A stretch of 64,000 nt of DNA from UBA1794 sp031552405 (GTDB lineage Bacteria; Bacteroidota; Bacteroidia; Bacteroidales; Bacteroidaceae). Below the pieces are notes generated by a model. The model saw nothing but the letters and a program-made list of their open reading frames with translations. It did not search any database and was not told the origin of the DNA. This document shows positions 34,753-44,400 of the stretch, one piece after another. How positions within the stretch are numbered: the stretch's first letter is position 1; the number at the start of each line of letters is the position of its first letter. The position numbers and the translations under genes were made by a program. The DNA lies in contig JAVBMN010000017.1 of NCBI GenBank assembly GCA_031552405.1, forward strand, positions 124,001-188,000. Reading direction: 5' to 3'.

Positions 34753-37164
34753 ATGAAGAAACAATTTCTCACCGCCCTGCTTCTTTTCGTAGTATTGGGA
34801 GCAAGTGCACAAAAGAAGCCGTCGCAGTCTGACGGTTATCCGATCAATCCGGTACCCTTTACCTCGGTAAAAGTAACAGCGAACTCTTTCTGGGGCCAGC
34901 GTCTCAAGGCCAGTCGCGAAGTAACCATCCCCCTTGCTTTCAGCAAGTGTGAGGAAACCGGGCGCTATGAGAACTTTGTAAAAGCTGCTAATCCCAGCGA
35001 GGATTATAAAGTGGGAGGATACTCTTTTGACGACACTGATGTGTACAAAACCATCGAAGGTGCCTCTTTTCTTCTCCAAAGTTATCCCGACAAGAAACTG
35101 GAAGCATACATTGACAGCGTAATAGCTGTCATGGCAAAGGCGCAAGAGCCGGATGGTTATCTGTTTACCTCCCGCACCATGAACCCCAAACACCCGCATG
35201 AATGGGCAGGTTCAAAGCGTTGGGAGAAGGTAGAAGACCTCAGCCATGAATTCTATAACCTAGGTCACATGGTGGAAGGTGCCATAGCCTATTATCAGGC
35301 CACGGGCAAGCGTAATTTCTTAGATATCGCCATTAAATATGCCGATTGTGTGTGTAGGGAGATAGGTCCCAATCCCGGACAGCAGATAAGAGTACCCGGC
35401 CATCAGATTGCCGAAATGGCATTGGCGCGCCTTTATCTGGTAACAGGTGAGAAAAAGTACCTGGATCAGGCCAAGTTCTTCTTGGATATGCGAGGTAAGA
35501 CAGAGCGCAAGGGCGAGTACAGCCAGGCTCATAAGCCCGTTGTTGATCAAGACGAAGCCGTAGGCCATGCCGTACGTGCCGGATATATGTATTCCGGAAT
35601 GGCCGATGTGGCAGCCCTTACGGGTGATACTGCCTATATCCATGCCATTGATCGCATCTGGGATAATATTGTAAATAAGAAGTATTACATAACCGGTGGA
35701 GTGGGGGCTACCTCACACGGTGAGGCGTTTGGGAAGAACTTTGAGCTGCCCAATATGTCGGCCTATTGCGAAACGTGTGCGGCCATCAGTATGGTGTATA
35801 TGAATTACCGTCTTTTCCTTTTGCACGGCGAGTCGAAGTACTACGATGTGCTGGAGCGTACATTATATAATGGTGTCCTTTCCGGTATTTCGCTGGATGG
35901 CGGGGCGTTCTTCTATCCCAATCCGTTGCAGTCGATGGGTCAGCACCAGCGCCAGCCTTGGTTCGGATGTGCCTGCTGCCCGTCGAACGCCTGTCGTTTC
36001 ATTCCTTCCGTACCGGGTTATGTGTATGCAGTGAAGGATCAGAATGTATACGTGAACCTCTTTATGGATAACGCTGCCGAACTATCGGTACACGGAAAGA
36101 AGGTGTCTCTCTCACAGATCACGAAGTATCCCTGGAATGGGGATGTGGAAGTGGCTGTATCTCCTAAGGGTACTCAGCAGTTTGCCTTGAAAGTGCGTAT
36201 CCCCGGATGGGTGAAGGGTGAGCCTGTACCGGGTACATTGTATCGCTACAATGACCGGAAGGAACTTTCTTATGCCGTATTGGTAAACGGTGAAAAGACT
36301 GGAAGCATTACTGCCGACGGCTATCTCACCATCGATCGCAAGTGGAAAAAGGGTGATAAAGTGCAGATCCATTTTGATATGGCACCTCGTACTGTAAAAG
36401 CTGACTCTCGTGTAGAGGCGGATCGTGGCCGTATGGCAGTGGAACGCGGACCTATTTTGTATTGTGCCGAGTGGCCCGATAATGACTGTGACGTGCTGAG
36501 CGTACTGATGCCGCGCAAACCGGAATTTAAGGTGACTGAGAAGAAAGACAAACTGTATGGCATAGAAGAGATTACTACTACCGCCCAGCAGTTACAATAT
36601 GATGAAGCAGGCTTCCTCACTACTCAGAAGGTAAACCTCACCCTCATCCCTTATTATGCCTGGGCGCACCGCGGTGCAGGAAATATGAGCGTGTGGCTGC
36701 CCGACGAGATGAACGTCGCCTCTCCAATACTTCCCGCCACTATCGCCTCGAAAGCAAAGGTTACCGCCTCGGTGAAGAGTGCTTCGTTGCGCTCACTTAC
36801 CGACGGGCTTGTACCGGGTAATGCCGATGATCGCAGTGTACCTTACATGCATTGGTGGCCGCAAAAAGCCAATACGGAATGGGTATGCTATGAATTTTCC
36901 GAGGCTGCCACGTTGTCTTCCTCCGAAGTATTCTGGTTTGATGATGGCCCCTGGGGCGGCTGCCGCGTACCGGCCAGCTGGAAGATCCTGTATCAGAAAA
37001 GCGACGGAAGCTGGACCGAGGTATCCAATCCTACCCGCTATGGCACCCGTAAGGGCGAGCTGAACCGCGTGACGTTTGATGCGGTAAGCACCAAGGCCCT
37101 GAAACTTGAAGTAGTATTGCCTCAGGATAACTCTGCAGGAATCTATGAGTGGGCAGTAGAATGA
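34753..37164 (+). CDS. Secreted glycoside hydrolase family 127-like enzyme
   Basis: 803 residues. A signal peptide (KKQFLTALLLFVVLGASAQ) is followed by a GH127 (former DUF1680) (alpha/alpha)6 barrel from about 30 to 640. The zinc/nucleophile set of beta-L-arabinofuranosidases is visible: Glu340 and Cys342 in CETCAA, and Cys408-Cys409 in GCACCPSN. Family enzymes release beta-L-arabinofuranose from plant glycans, though several subfamilies act on other sugars. The last ~130 residues look like a carbohydrate-binding or F5/8-type beta sandwich (WWPQKANTEWVCYEFSEAA, VFWFDDGPWGG). No SusC/D pair is nearby, so this is not a typical polysaccharide utilisation locus. Confidence 0.85.
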   Translation: MKKQFLTALLLFVVLGASAQKKPSQSDGYPINPVPFTSVKVTANSFWGQRLKASREVTIPLAFSKCEETGRYENFVKAANPSEDYKVGGYSFDDTDVYKTIEGASFLLQSYPDKKLEAYIDSVIAVMAKAQEPDGYLFTSRTMNPKHPHEWAGSKRWEKVEDLSHEFYNLGHMVEGAIAYYQATGKRNFLDIAIKYADCVCREIGPNPGQQIRVPGHQIAEMALARLYLVTGEKKYLDQAKFFLDMRGKTERKGEYSQAHKPVVDQDEAVGHAVRAGYMYSGMADVAALTGDTAYIHAIDRIWDNIVNKKYYITGGVGATSHGEAFGKNFELPNMSAYCETCAAISMVYMNYRLFLLHGESKYYDVLERTLYNGVLSGISLDGGAFFYPNPLQSMGQHQRQPWFGCACCPSNACRFIPSVPGYVYAVKDQNVYVNLFMDNAAELSVHGKKVSLSQITKYPWNGDVEVAVSPKGTQQFALKVRIPGWVKGEPVPGTLYRYNDRKELSYAVLVNGEKTGSITADGYLTIDRKWKKGDKVQIHFDMAPRTVKADSRVEADRGRMAVERGPILYCAEWPDNDCDVLSVLMPRKPEFKVTEKKDKLYGIEEITTTAQQLQYDEAGFLTTQKVNLTLIPYYAWAHRGAGNMSVWLPDEMNVASPILPATIASKAKVTASVKSASLRSLTDGLVPGNADDRSVPYMHWWPQKANTEWVCYEFSEAATLSSSEVFWFDDGPWGGCRVPASWKILYQKSDGSWTEVSNPTRYGTRKGELNRVTFDAVSTKALKLEVVLPQDNSAGIYEWAVE

Positions 37165-37186
37165 ACACCCTGATAAGTAGATAAAA

Positions 37187-37257
37187 GCGGGCGGATGCAA
37201 TCCGCCCCTACACGCAATAGTTTGCATTGCAAGTAGGGGCGGATTGCACCCGCCCGC
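37187..37257. repeat. 25-bp inverted repeat with GTAGGGGCGGA arms
   Basis: Arm 37187-37211 and arm 37233-37257 are complementary over 25 bases with one mismatch, around a 21-nt loop. The arms contain GTAGGGGCGGA and its complement, also seen at 422-487. It begins 23 bases after the GH127 stop and may end that transcript. It resembles dispersed REP-like intergenic palindromes. Confidence 0.8.
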
Positions 37258-37293
37258 ATCGTATAACTCATCTAATCAATTATTTCCTATCCA

Positions 37294-39429
37294 ATGAACA
37301 AACTCAAGTCCCTATTTCTTTCTTCTATCTGCTTGGTTGCAGCAGCAGCTTCTCTGTCCGCCCAGGGAACCGTGGAAGAATACAAACGCGCCTTCTCTGC
37401 TCCTTCAGAGTATTCGGCCGACAAGGTGTTTAATAACCCCCAAAACCCAGAGTGGAAGAGGGATTCCCATTTACTGTGGTACAGTATCCAAACTCCTGAA
37501 GGCAAACGTTTCATTGCCATTGACGCCGACTCGGTCAAACGTACCTCATACTCCACAATAGAGGAACTTCGCACCGCCCTGGGCCTTCCCCAGCCCGAGC
37601 AGCGCGACCGCGATCGTGGCCCACGCCGCCCCCAGAAGCACTGGATGGTAACTGACCCGGAGAACGAGGGTGAGCCCGAGAAAAGCCCCGATGGCACGAA
37701 GGAAGCTTTTATCCGTAATTATAATGTATATGTGAAAGACCTCTCTACTGGAAAGGAAAGTGCCCTCACCATTGACGGAGGCCTTGGCTTTTATTACTCC
37801 TGTTACCTTTCCTGGTCGCCCGATGGAAAAAAGATAGCTGTAAACAAGCTCCGCCGTGCCGAGAAGCACTATGTAAGCTTTGTAGAGTCTTCACCTAAGG
37901 ACCAGCTTCAACCTAAGCTTCACACCATGGAATACTGCAAGCCAGGCGATGAAGTGGATTACCATGAACCTCGTATTATCAATCTGGAAACTGGTAAAGT
38001 GCTCATTCCCTCTACTGATCTTTTCCCCCATCAATACTACCTGGGAAGACTCTCATGGATGAAGGATAGCCGTGATGTGCTTTTCGATTACAATGAACGC
38101 GGACATAAGATCTACCGTGTTCTTCAGCTTTCTGCCGAAACAGGGCAGGTGCGTACGGTCATCGAGGAGAAGAGCGATAAATTCGTGACCTACAACCGTC
38201 AGTTCCGACACATCCTGAAGGGTCAGAAAGAAATGATCTGGATGAGTGAACGCGATAACTGGAATCACCTCTATCTCTATGATATTACCAAAGCCAAGCC
38301 TGTGCGTCAGATCACCAAAGGCGAATGGTATGTACGTGGCGTGCTTCGTGTAGATGAAGAGGCAGGCTGCATCTATTTTACTGCTAATGGTATGGTGCCT
38401 GGCGAAGACCCATATCTCATCCGTTATTACCGCATCGGTCTGGACGGGAAAGACCTTGTGTGCCTCACCCCAGAGACGGGAAACCACTCCGCCGTGTTCT
38501 CATCCGATATGAAGTATCTGATAGATACATACTCCTTGGCCGATACACCCCCTGTAACCGTATTGCGCGATGGAGCCACCGGCCGCATCCTGATGCCACT
38601 TGAGAAAGCTGATATTTCCAAACTCCTTGAAGCCGGCTGGCGCGCTCCGGAAGTGTTCCATGCTCCCGGGCGTGATGGAAAAACGGAGATGTGGGGCCTC
38701 ATCCAGCGTCCGTCCCATTTTGATCCTTCCAAGAGCTATCCCATTATTGAATATATCTATGCCGGCCCGGGAGATGCATACGTGCCCAAGTCCTTTATTT
38801 CCTACAAATGGACTAGCACTGCCTTGGCCGAACTGGGTTTCATTGTAGTGCAGCTTGATGCAATGGGTACCAGCTACCGCTCCAAAGCCTTCGAGGAAGT
38901 ATGTTATAAGAATCTGAAAGATGCCGGTTTTCCCGATCGTATGGCGTGGATCAAAGCCGCCTGTTCCCAATATCCCTATATGGATGTTTCCCGCGTAGGC
39001 ATCTACGGCAGTTCGGCCGGAGGGCAGGAGAGTACCACCGCCGTATTGCTACATCCCGAATTCTACAAAGCCGCCTACAGCGCCAGTGGCTGTCATGATA
39101 ACCGCATGGACAAGATTTGGTGGAACGAGCAGTGGATGGGCTACCCCGTAGACAGCTCCTATATTGAATGCAGCAATGTGGAAAATGCTCATAAACTGAC
39201 CCGTCCTCTCATGCTGGTAGTAGGCGAAATGGATGACAACGTAGACCCTGCTAGCACCATGCAGCTTGTGAATGCCCTTGTCAAAGCTAACAAAGATTTC
39301 GATCTCCTCGTTCTCCCCGGTGAGAAACATACTGTGGGTGGAACCTATGGTGAGCACAAACGCTACGACTTCTTCGTGAAGCATCTTATGGGCAGAGAAG
39401 CTCCCAAGTGGGGCGTATTTGAGAAGTAG
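37294..39429 (+). CDS. Exported S9 family prolyl peptidase (DPP-IV-like)
   Basis: 711 residues. A signal peptide (about 1-24, ending SLSAQ) is followed by a beta-propeller of the DPP-IV N-terminal type (about 60-470; repeats such as YLSWSPDGKKIAVNK and LSWMKDSRDVLFDYNERG). An alpha/beta hydrolase domain follows (about 490-705). The catalytic triad is visible: Ser574 in YGSSAGGQ, an Asp in GEMDDNVDPAST and a His in GEKHTVGG. Such enzymes clip dipeptides after proline or alanine in the periplasm. The oxyanion motif YIYAGPGDAYV is unusual compared with the common YGGP. An odd charged stretch QRDRDRGPRRPQ lies near residue 103. Array D lies after the stop. Confidence 0.88.
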   Translation: MNKLKSLFLSSICLVAAAASLSAQGTVEEYKRAFSAPSEYSADKVFNNPQNPEWKRDSHLLWYSIQTPEGKRFIAIDADSVKRTSYSTIEELRTALGLPQPEQRDRDRGPRRPQKHWMVTDPENEGEPEKSPDGTKEAFIRNYNVYVKDLSTGKESALTIDGGLGFYYSCYLSWSPDGKKIAVNKLRRAEKHYVSFVESSPKDQLQPKLHTMEYCKPGDEVDYHEPRIINLETGKVLIPSTDLFPHQYYLGRLSWMKDSRDVLFDYNERGHKIYRVLQLSAETGQVRTVIEEKSDKFVTYNRQFRHILKGQKEMIWMSERDNWNHLYLYDITKAKPVRQITKGEWYVRGVLRVDEEAGCIYFTANGMVPGEDPYLIRYYRIGLDGKDLVCLTPETGNHSAVFSSDMKYLIDTYSLADTPPVTVLRDGATGRILMPLEKADISKLLEAGWRAPEVFHAPGRDGKTEMWGLIQRPSHFDPSKSYPIIEYIYAGPGDAYVPKSFISYKWTSTALAELGFIVVQLDAMGTSYRSKAFEEVCYKNLKDAGFPDRMAWIKAACSQYPYMDVSRVGIYGSSAGGQESTTAVLLHPEFYKAAYSASGCHDNRMDKIWWNEQWMGYPVDSSYIECSNVENAHKLTRPLMLVVGEMDDNVDPASTMQLVNALVKANKDFDLLVLPGEKHTVGGTYGEHKRYDFFVKHLMGREAPKWGVFEK

Positions 39430-39453
39430 ATTTACCTCTATAAATCCTTAATA

Positions 39454-39537
39454 AATGCAGGCCTGCGCTTCCACAAACTCAGGCCTGCGTTTTCAAAAGA
39501 CAGGCCTAAGTTTCTCCAACTGCAGGCCTGTCTTTTT
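39454..39537. repeat. Palindrome array D: four CAGGCCTG units, 21-22 bp period
   Basis: Cores start at 39458, 39480, 39501 (CAGGCCTA) and 39523. Units 3 and 4 pair through AGACAGGCCT and AGGCCTGTCT, directly followed by TTTTTT, so this pair is shaped like an intrinsic terminator for the S9 peptidase gene 28 bases upstream. The 14/13/14 spacer pattern equals that of array C1. Confidence 0.9.
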
Positions 39538-39752
39538 TAGGTGTATGCGAAATTATTGGGCATTAAGCGTGAAGAATAGTTGTGAACATGCTTTTTTCGA
39601 ACTTTCTTTACTATGTATTGTTAAAAAACAGATGTTTAGAAGTAAAAAAAAGCATTTCTATTTTCTTTTTAAAGAAAATGTCTACATTTGTACTAATTCT
39701 CGGGCATGGGTGGCTCGGGATACTTTGTTATTCATTTTTTAATCTTTAGAGT
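39538..39752 (+). promoter_or_regulatory. Promoter region of the second LRR gene
   Basis: TACATTTG at 39683-39690 fits the -7 box and gives a leader of about 57 nt. The rest of this A/T-rich gap shows no gene. Confidence 0.5.
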
Positions 39753-41273
39753 ATGGAACAAAACACTCCTTCCTCATTTAAAAGAAGCCTATTAATGTCT
39801 TTCTTAGGCTTATTCTTGTGTGTGTATTCTGCGCAGGCTTTCGAACTAGATGGTATAGCCTATGCGATAGTTGAAAACAATGCAACAGTTGTTTCTTCTG
39901 AAACTCCTTACAGTGGCGATATTGTGATTCCCGGTGCGGTGGCGTATGGAGGAAAGACGTATGAGGTGACTGTGATAGGGATGAATGCCTTCTCTGATTG
40001 TGTGAGCCTTTCTTCGGTTACCCTGTCCGAAGGATTGAAAACAATTAAATCTTCTGCCTTTAAAGGCTGTTCTGCGTTGTCTTCTATTGCCTTCCCGAAA
40101 TCTCTGTATCAGATTGAGGAACAGGCTTTTTTCGGTTGCTCCTCTCTTTCTGAAATCAAAGTGAATCTGGAACCTTATAAAGTAGGCAGCTTTACTCTGG
40201 GAGTGATAGAAGCATCAGAAGCTGCGTTTGATCAAGGTACGTATAGTACTGCTACGCTTAAAGTCCCGGAAGGTGGATTGACACCTTATTCCAATAATGC
40301 GACTTTTGGTAAGTTTGAAACGATCACTACGTTTAGCAACCCCCTCAGGATTAACAGTGTCCTGTATTCTACTCCTTTGGATAATGGTACGATATCTGTT
40401 ATGCCTTCTATAATACCTTATGAAGGTCACATAGTGATTCCAAGTACGGTAGTTTATGAAGGGAGTACTTATATGGTGACTACTATCATGGAAGATGCGT
40501 TTAGTAACTGTAGAAATCTTGCTTCGGTAACTCTGCCGGAAGGGTTGACAAGTATTGGTCAGAGTGCGTTTTCTAACTCAAGTATCACTTCAATAAACCT
40601 TCCCAGTACTTTGTCAAGCTTTGGATGGTATGCATTTTCAGGTTCAGACCTCGCTACTGTGACTATACCCGGTAGCGTTACTAAGATCCTTCGTGGCGTT
40701 TTCCAAGATTGTACTAAGTTGACGGAGGTTGTTTTCTCGGAAGGTTTAGATGAAATTCGTGAATTTGCGTTTCGGGGATGTTCCAGTTTGTCACAGATAG
40801 TTTTCCCTAAGAGTTTGTCTGCGATTCAATGGTTGGTCTTCTCCGGCTGCTCTTCTCTTTCTTCGATTGAGATTCTAAAAGAGCATCATTCTGTTATTGA
40901 AGGAACTCCAATGGGGTTGTTACCAGTTGCAGATGATGCTTTTGATGAAAGCACGTATGAAAATGCCACACTCATAGTCCCTGTTCCTTCCTATGAATAC
41001 TATTCAAAAGATTCAGTATGGAAGAAATTTGCAACAATTTCTATTGCTATCACTTCCTCTCCTGAGGTCGCTGGAGAAGAAACAAATCTGATTCTATCTT
41101 CTCCCAGTGCTGGAACTCTGATAATACAATCTGCCAGTTCTTGCAATGTAGTTCTTAGCGATATAAACGGAAAACAATTCCCACTCTTCTCCTTGCAAGC
41201 GGGTGAGAATACCATCTCAGGTCTGCCTTCCGGTTGTTATCTGGTGAACGGGCAAAAGGTGTGGGTGTACTGA
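39753..41273 (+). CDS. Secreted BspA-type leucine-rich repeat protein, second copy
   Basis: 506 residues. Signal peptide (about 1-28, LLMSFLGLFLCVYSAQA). A short pre-repeat beta unit (IVIPGAVAYGGKTYEVTVIG) occurs twice (near 67 and 230), each starting a block of LRR_5 repeats such as IKSSAFKGCSALSSIAFPKSL. So the protein looks like a tandem duplication of one block. The C-terminal tail (VVLSDINGKQ, LQAGENTISGLPSGCYLVNGQK) resembles a T9SS sorting domain. It shares architecture with the protein at 1740 and is probably surface-exposed. Confidence 0.83.
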   Translation: MEQNTPSSFKRSLLMSFLGLFLCVYSAQAFELDGIAYAIVENNATVVSSETPYSGDIVIPGAVAYGGKTYEVTVIGMNAFSDCVSLSSVTLSEGLKTIKSSAFKGCSALSSIAFPKSLYQIEEQAFFGCSSLSEIKVNLEPYKVGSFTLGVIEASEAAFDQGTYSTATLKVPEGGLTPYSNNATFGKFETITTFSNPLRINSVLYSTPLDNGTISVMPSIIPYEGHIVIPSTVVYEGSTYMVTTIMEDAFSNCRNLASVTLPEGLTSIGQSAFSNSSITSINLPSTLSSFGWYAFSGSDLATVTIPGSVTKILRGVFQDCTKLTEVVFSEGLDEIREFAFRGCSSLSQIVFPKSLSAIQWLVFSGCSSLSSIEILKEHHSVIEGTPMGLLPVADDAFDESTYENATLIVPVPSYEYYSKDSVWKKFATISIAITSSPEVAGEETNLILSSPSAGTLIIQSASSCNVVLSDINGKQFPLFSLQAGENTISGLPSGCYLVNGQKVWVY

Positions 41274-41299
41274 TCTGCATCGTTATATACTGCTCAAAT

Positions 41300-41352
41300 G
41301 TTGAAACCGCACTACTCAAATGTTGAAAAGTGCGGTTTCAACACAAAAGTAC
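41300..41352. terminator. Perfect 14-bp inverted repeat after the second LRR gene
   Basis: GTTGAAACCGCACT (41300-41313) pairs with AGTGCGGTTTCAAC (41339-41352). CTCAAATGTTGAAA is also directly repeated in and around it. No T-run follows, so a terminator role is uncertain. Confidence 0.6.
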
Positions 41353-41484
41353 AAGTCATTTCAACCAAAGTGCAAGCCATCGGCGAAGAAGAAGTCTTAT
41401 ATTTACATACTTTTTGTTTCAGGACTGGAACAGGGAGAATGAGAATATCATGAACATAACATTATTAATTTAGTCAGTGAAAAA

Positions 41485-44400
41485 ATGAAAAAGAGATTAC
41501 CAACTCTAAGACTTCTTTTAGCTATTCTATTATGTAGTGCTGTAGCATTTGCAGCACAAAAGGGAGTGGCTTCTCAGTTACTTGCATATGCAGGGCTTGA
41601 AAGTGATGCGGATGCAAATGTGGAAACCGTAACTACTATTGCTCCGGCAGCCAATGTGCTATTAACTGAGGAGATCCCTTCCGGATTAAAGCTTCGCTAT
41701 ACCTTTAGCGAGGTAAACAACAAAACAGTAACTGATGCTTCGGGCTCGGGTAACAATGCTACTCTAAAGAATGAAGCTTCTATCCTTGTCATGGGTAAGT
41801 ACAAAGTGCTTAGTCTGGGTAATGGAAGCGGTTATCTGGACATGGGAAAGAATGCCGGAAGCGTGATTTCGGCCATGAGCAATTACACCGTTTCGGTGTA
41901 TTACAGGGTAGACAAGACTGCCTCGCTTAGTGGTAACGGTTTCTTCCTATGGGCATTTTCCTCGCTGGAAGCCAATAGCGCTACCAGCGGACCGTATGTG
42001 GCATACCGCCTCAATGCTCAGCGCTTTGCCCTCTCAACCGGAGGGTACAACAACGAAAAAGGCATCGAGATAGGTGGAGCCTCTGCAAAAGATGGTTGGA
42101 TGCACATTGTGTATCGCCAAACGGGTGCGAAGGGTGAACTCTTCCTTAACGGTAAATCGGCAGGTACCAATGCGGCGGTACCCTTGAATAATGCCACCTT
42201 TAGCACTGCACCGGCGTACAACTGGATAGGACGTGCTCCATTCTCGGGTGACAGCTATCTGAAAAACACACTCGTGTACGACTTTTCTGTCTATGATCAG
42301 GCCGTAACTAATGACCAGATTACAGAGTGGGCAGCCCTGACACAGGATCTGGATAACGAGTATATGTATGGAACAGCTGGTAACTTTAAAGCTCTGACCG
42401 ACTATCTTGTAGAGTGTAAATCATTGCTGGGAGCCGCTGGAGCCGGTGATTATCCGCCCATGGCTATTGTGGAGTTTCAGGACGTCATCTCCCTAGGGCA
42501 GAATTTGGTAACTGAGAACAAAGCCTCTCAGTTTGCTATAGACAACTGTTTGGCCGAACTAAAAACCGCCAATACAAAGTTCAAAGCTTTGAAGGGTGTG
42601 GATACAGAACTTCCCGCTATGCCGGAATACAACCCTGAAAAGGGCTTCAAACACCCCGGTGCATTGCATACTCAAGAGGATTTCGACCGTATAAAAGCAC
42701 TTCTCGAAGCGAAAGATCCTACGATTGTAGCGGCTTATAATAAGCTGAAAGCCAATGAATATTCGCAATCTGGTGTAGCCACCTGGCCCGTGGAAAGAAT
42801 TGTACGCGGAGGTGGTGTGGGCGAAAATTATATGAATGCCGCACGTGGAGCTACAATGGCCTATCAGAATGCCCTGCGCTGGAAGATCAGTGGCGATAAA
42901 GCACATGCCGAACGAGCCATTTACATCCTTAACTCATGGGCCAGCATCTGTAAGGCAGTGGGAGGTGATACCAATCAGTCATTGGCCAGCGGCCTGTATG
43001 GATATGAGTTCGCCAATGCAGCCGAGCTGATGCGCGACTATGAAGGCTGGAAGCCCGAAGACTTTGCTACATTTAAGAACTGGATCCTTACCATCTGGTA
43101 TCCGCGTTGTATCGACTTCCTGCGTCGCAGGCATGACACATGGTCGCAAGGCACACCGGGACACTACTGGTCCAACTGGGGGCTTTGTAATGCCTTGGCG
43201 GTAATGACCTTCGGTATCCTCTGTGATGACGTGTTTATCTACAACCAGGGAGCCTCTTTCTATAAGCATGATCAGGTGGGCAGTTTTACCGACAATCGTA
43301 CTGCACCTATTGACAACAATGGACTTACCGAATTCATCGGCAATCTGGTCCCCGCCGTGCATGCCGACGCCCGTGGTCCGCTAGGTTATCTGGGACAGAT
43401 GCAGGAGTCGGGACGCGATCAGGGACATGCCTTGATGGCCCTTGGACTTGCAGTAGATATCGCCCAGACCGGCTGGAATCAGGGAGATGACATGTTTGCC
43501 CTGATGAACAACCGCCTCGCAGCTGGTGTGGAATACTTGGCAGCCTATAATAAAGATCCCGGTCTGGAAGATCTGCCCTGGACTGAATATTGGTACCATG
43601 ACGTACGTACTGCCTGGCATAACTCCTGGAAAATGGGAGGAAATAATGGAGGTGGACGTGGTGCGTTCCGTCCATATTGGGACAGAATCATTGGTCACTA
43701 TGAAGGAATTAAAGGTATGACCATGACCTACTCGCAGGCTATGAAGTCTAAAGACCCCATCGACAACGGTTGTGGAGCATATGGAGTTACTAGTGGAGGC
43801 TTTGACCACCTGGGCTTCTCTACTCTTACCTGCTACCGCCCTGCCGTGACTGCTGATAAAGCACCCACTTTGATTACCCCCACTCTTATATATAAAGGTG
43901 TAACCTATAAGCAGGCCGAACTGGGTGGTCTGGCCAATACCTTTGATGGTGCTACCGGTTCAGGAAAAACCGCTCTGCCCGCCGGAAGCGTGGTAAAGTT
44001 TGTGCCCCTGTTGCCCTCCGGAACAATCAATACCGGTAACTGGCAGTGGGATACTGGCGAAACTACCAAAGATTTGGAGATTACCGCCAATGAAAGTAAG
44101 CTATACCGCGTTACCTATACTAATGACAAGGGTGTAAAGAGCACTCAGTTGTACAGTATTGCCGTAAAGGCCGACTGTCAGCCTGAAGTCCTGACTCCGG
44201 AAATTTCTGCAAATGGAGTTGTCACCAATGACACCATTATCACCATTATGCCTGGTACCATGCTCACTCTTACGGCATGGAGCAAATCAGGATGGGGAAG
44301 CTATCTGTGGAACAACGGCTCTACCAGCCATTATGTGGAAGTGCCCAACATCACGTCGGATCGTACCTACAGTGTGAATTATACCAACCAGGGAGGTCGT

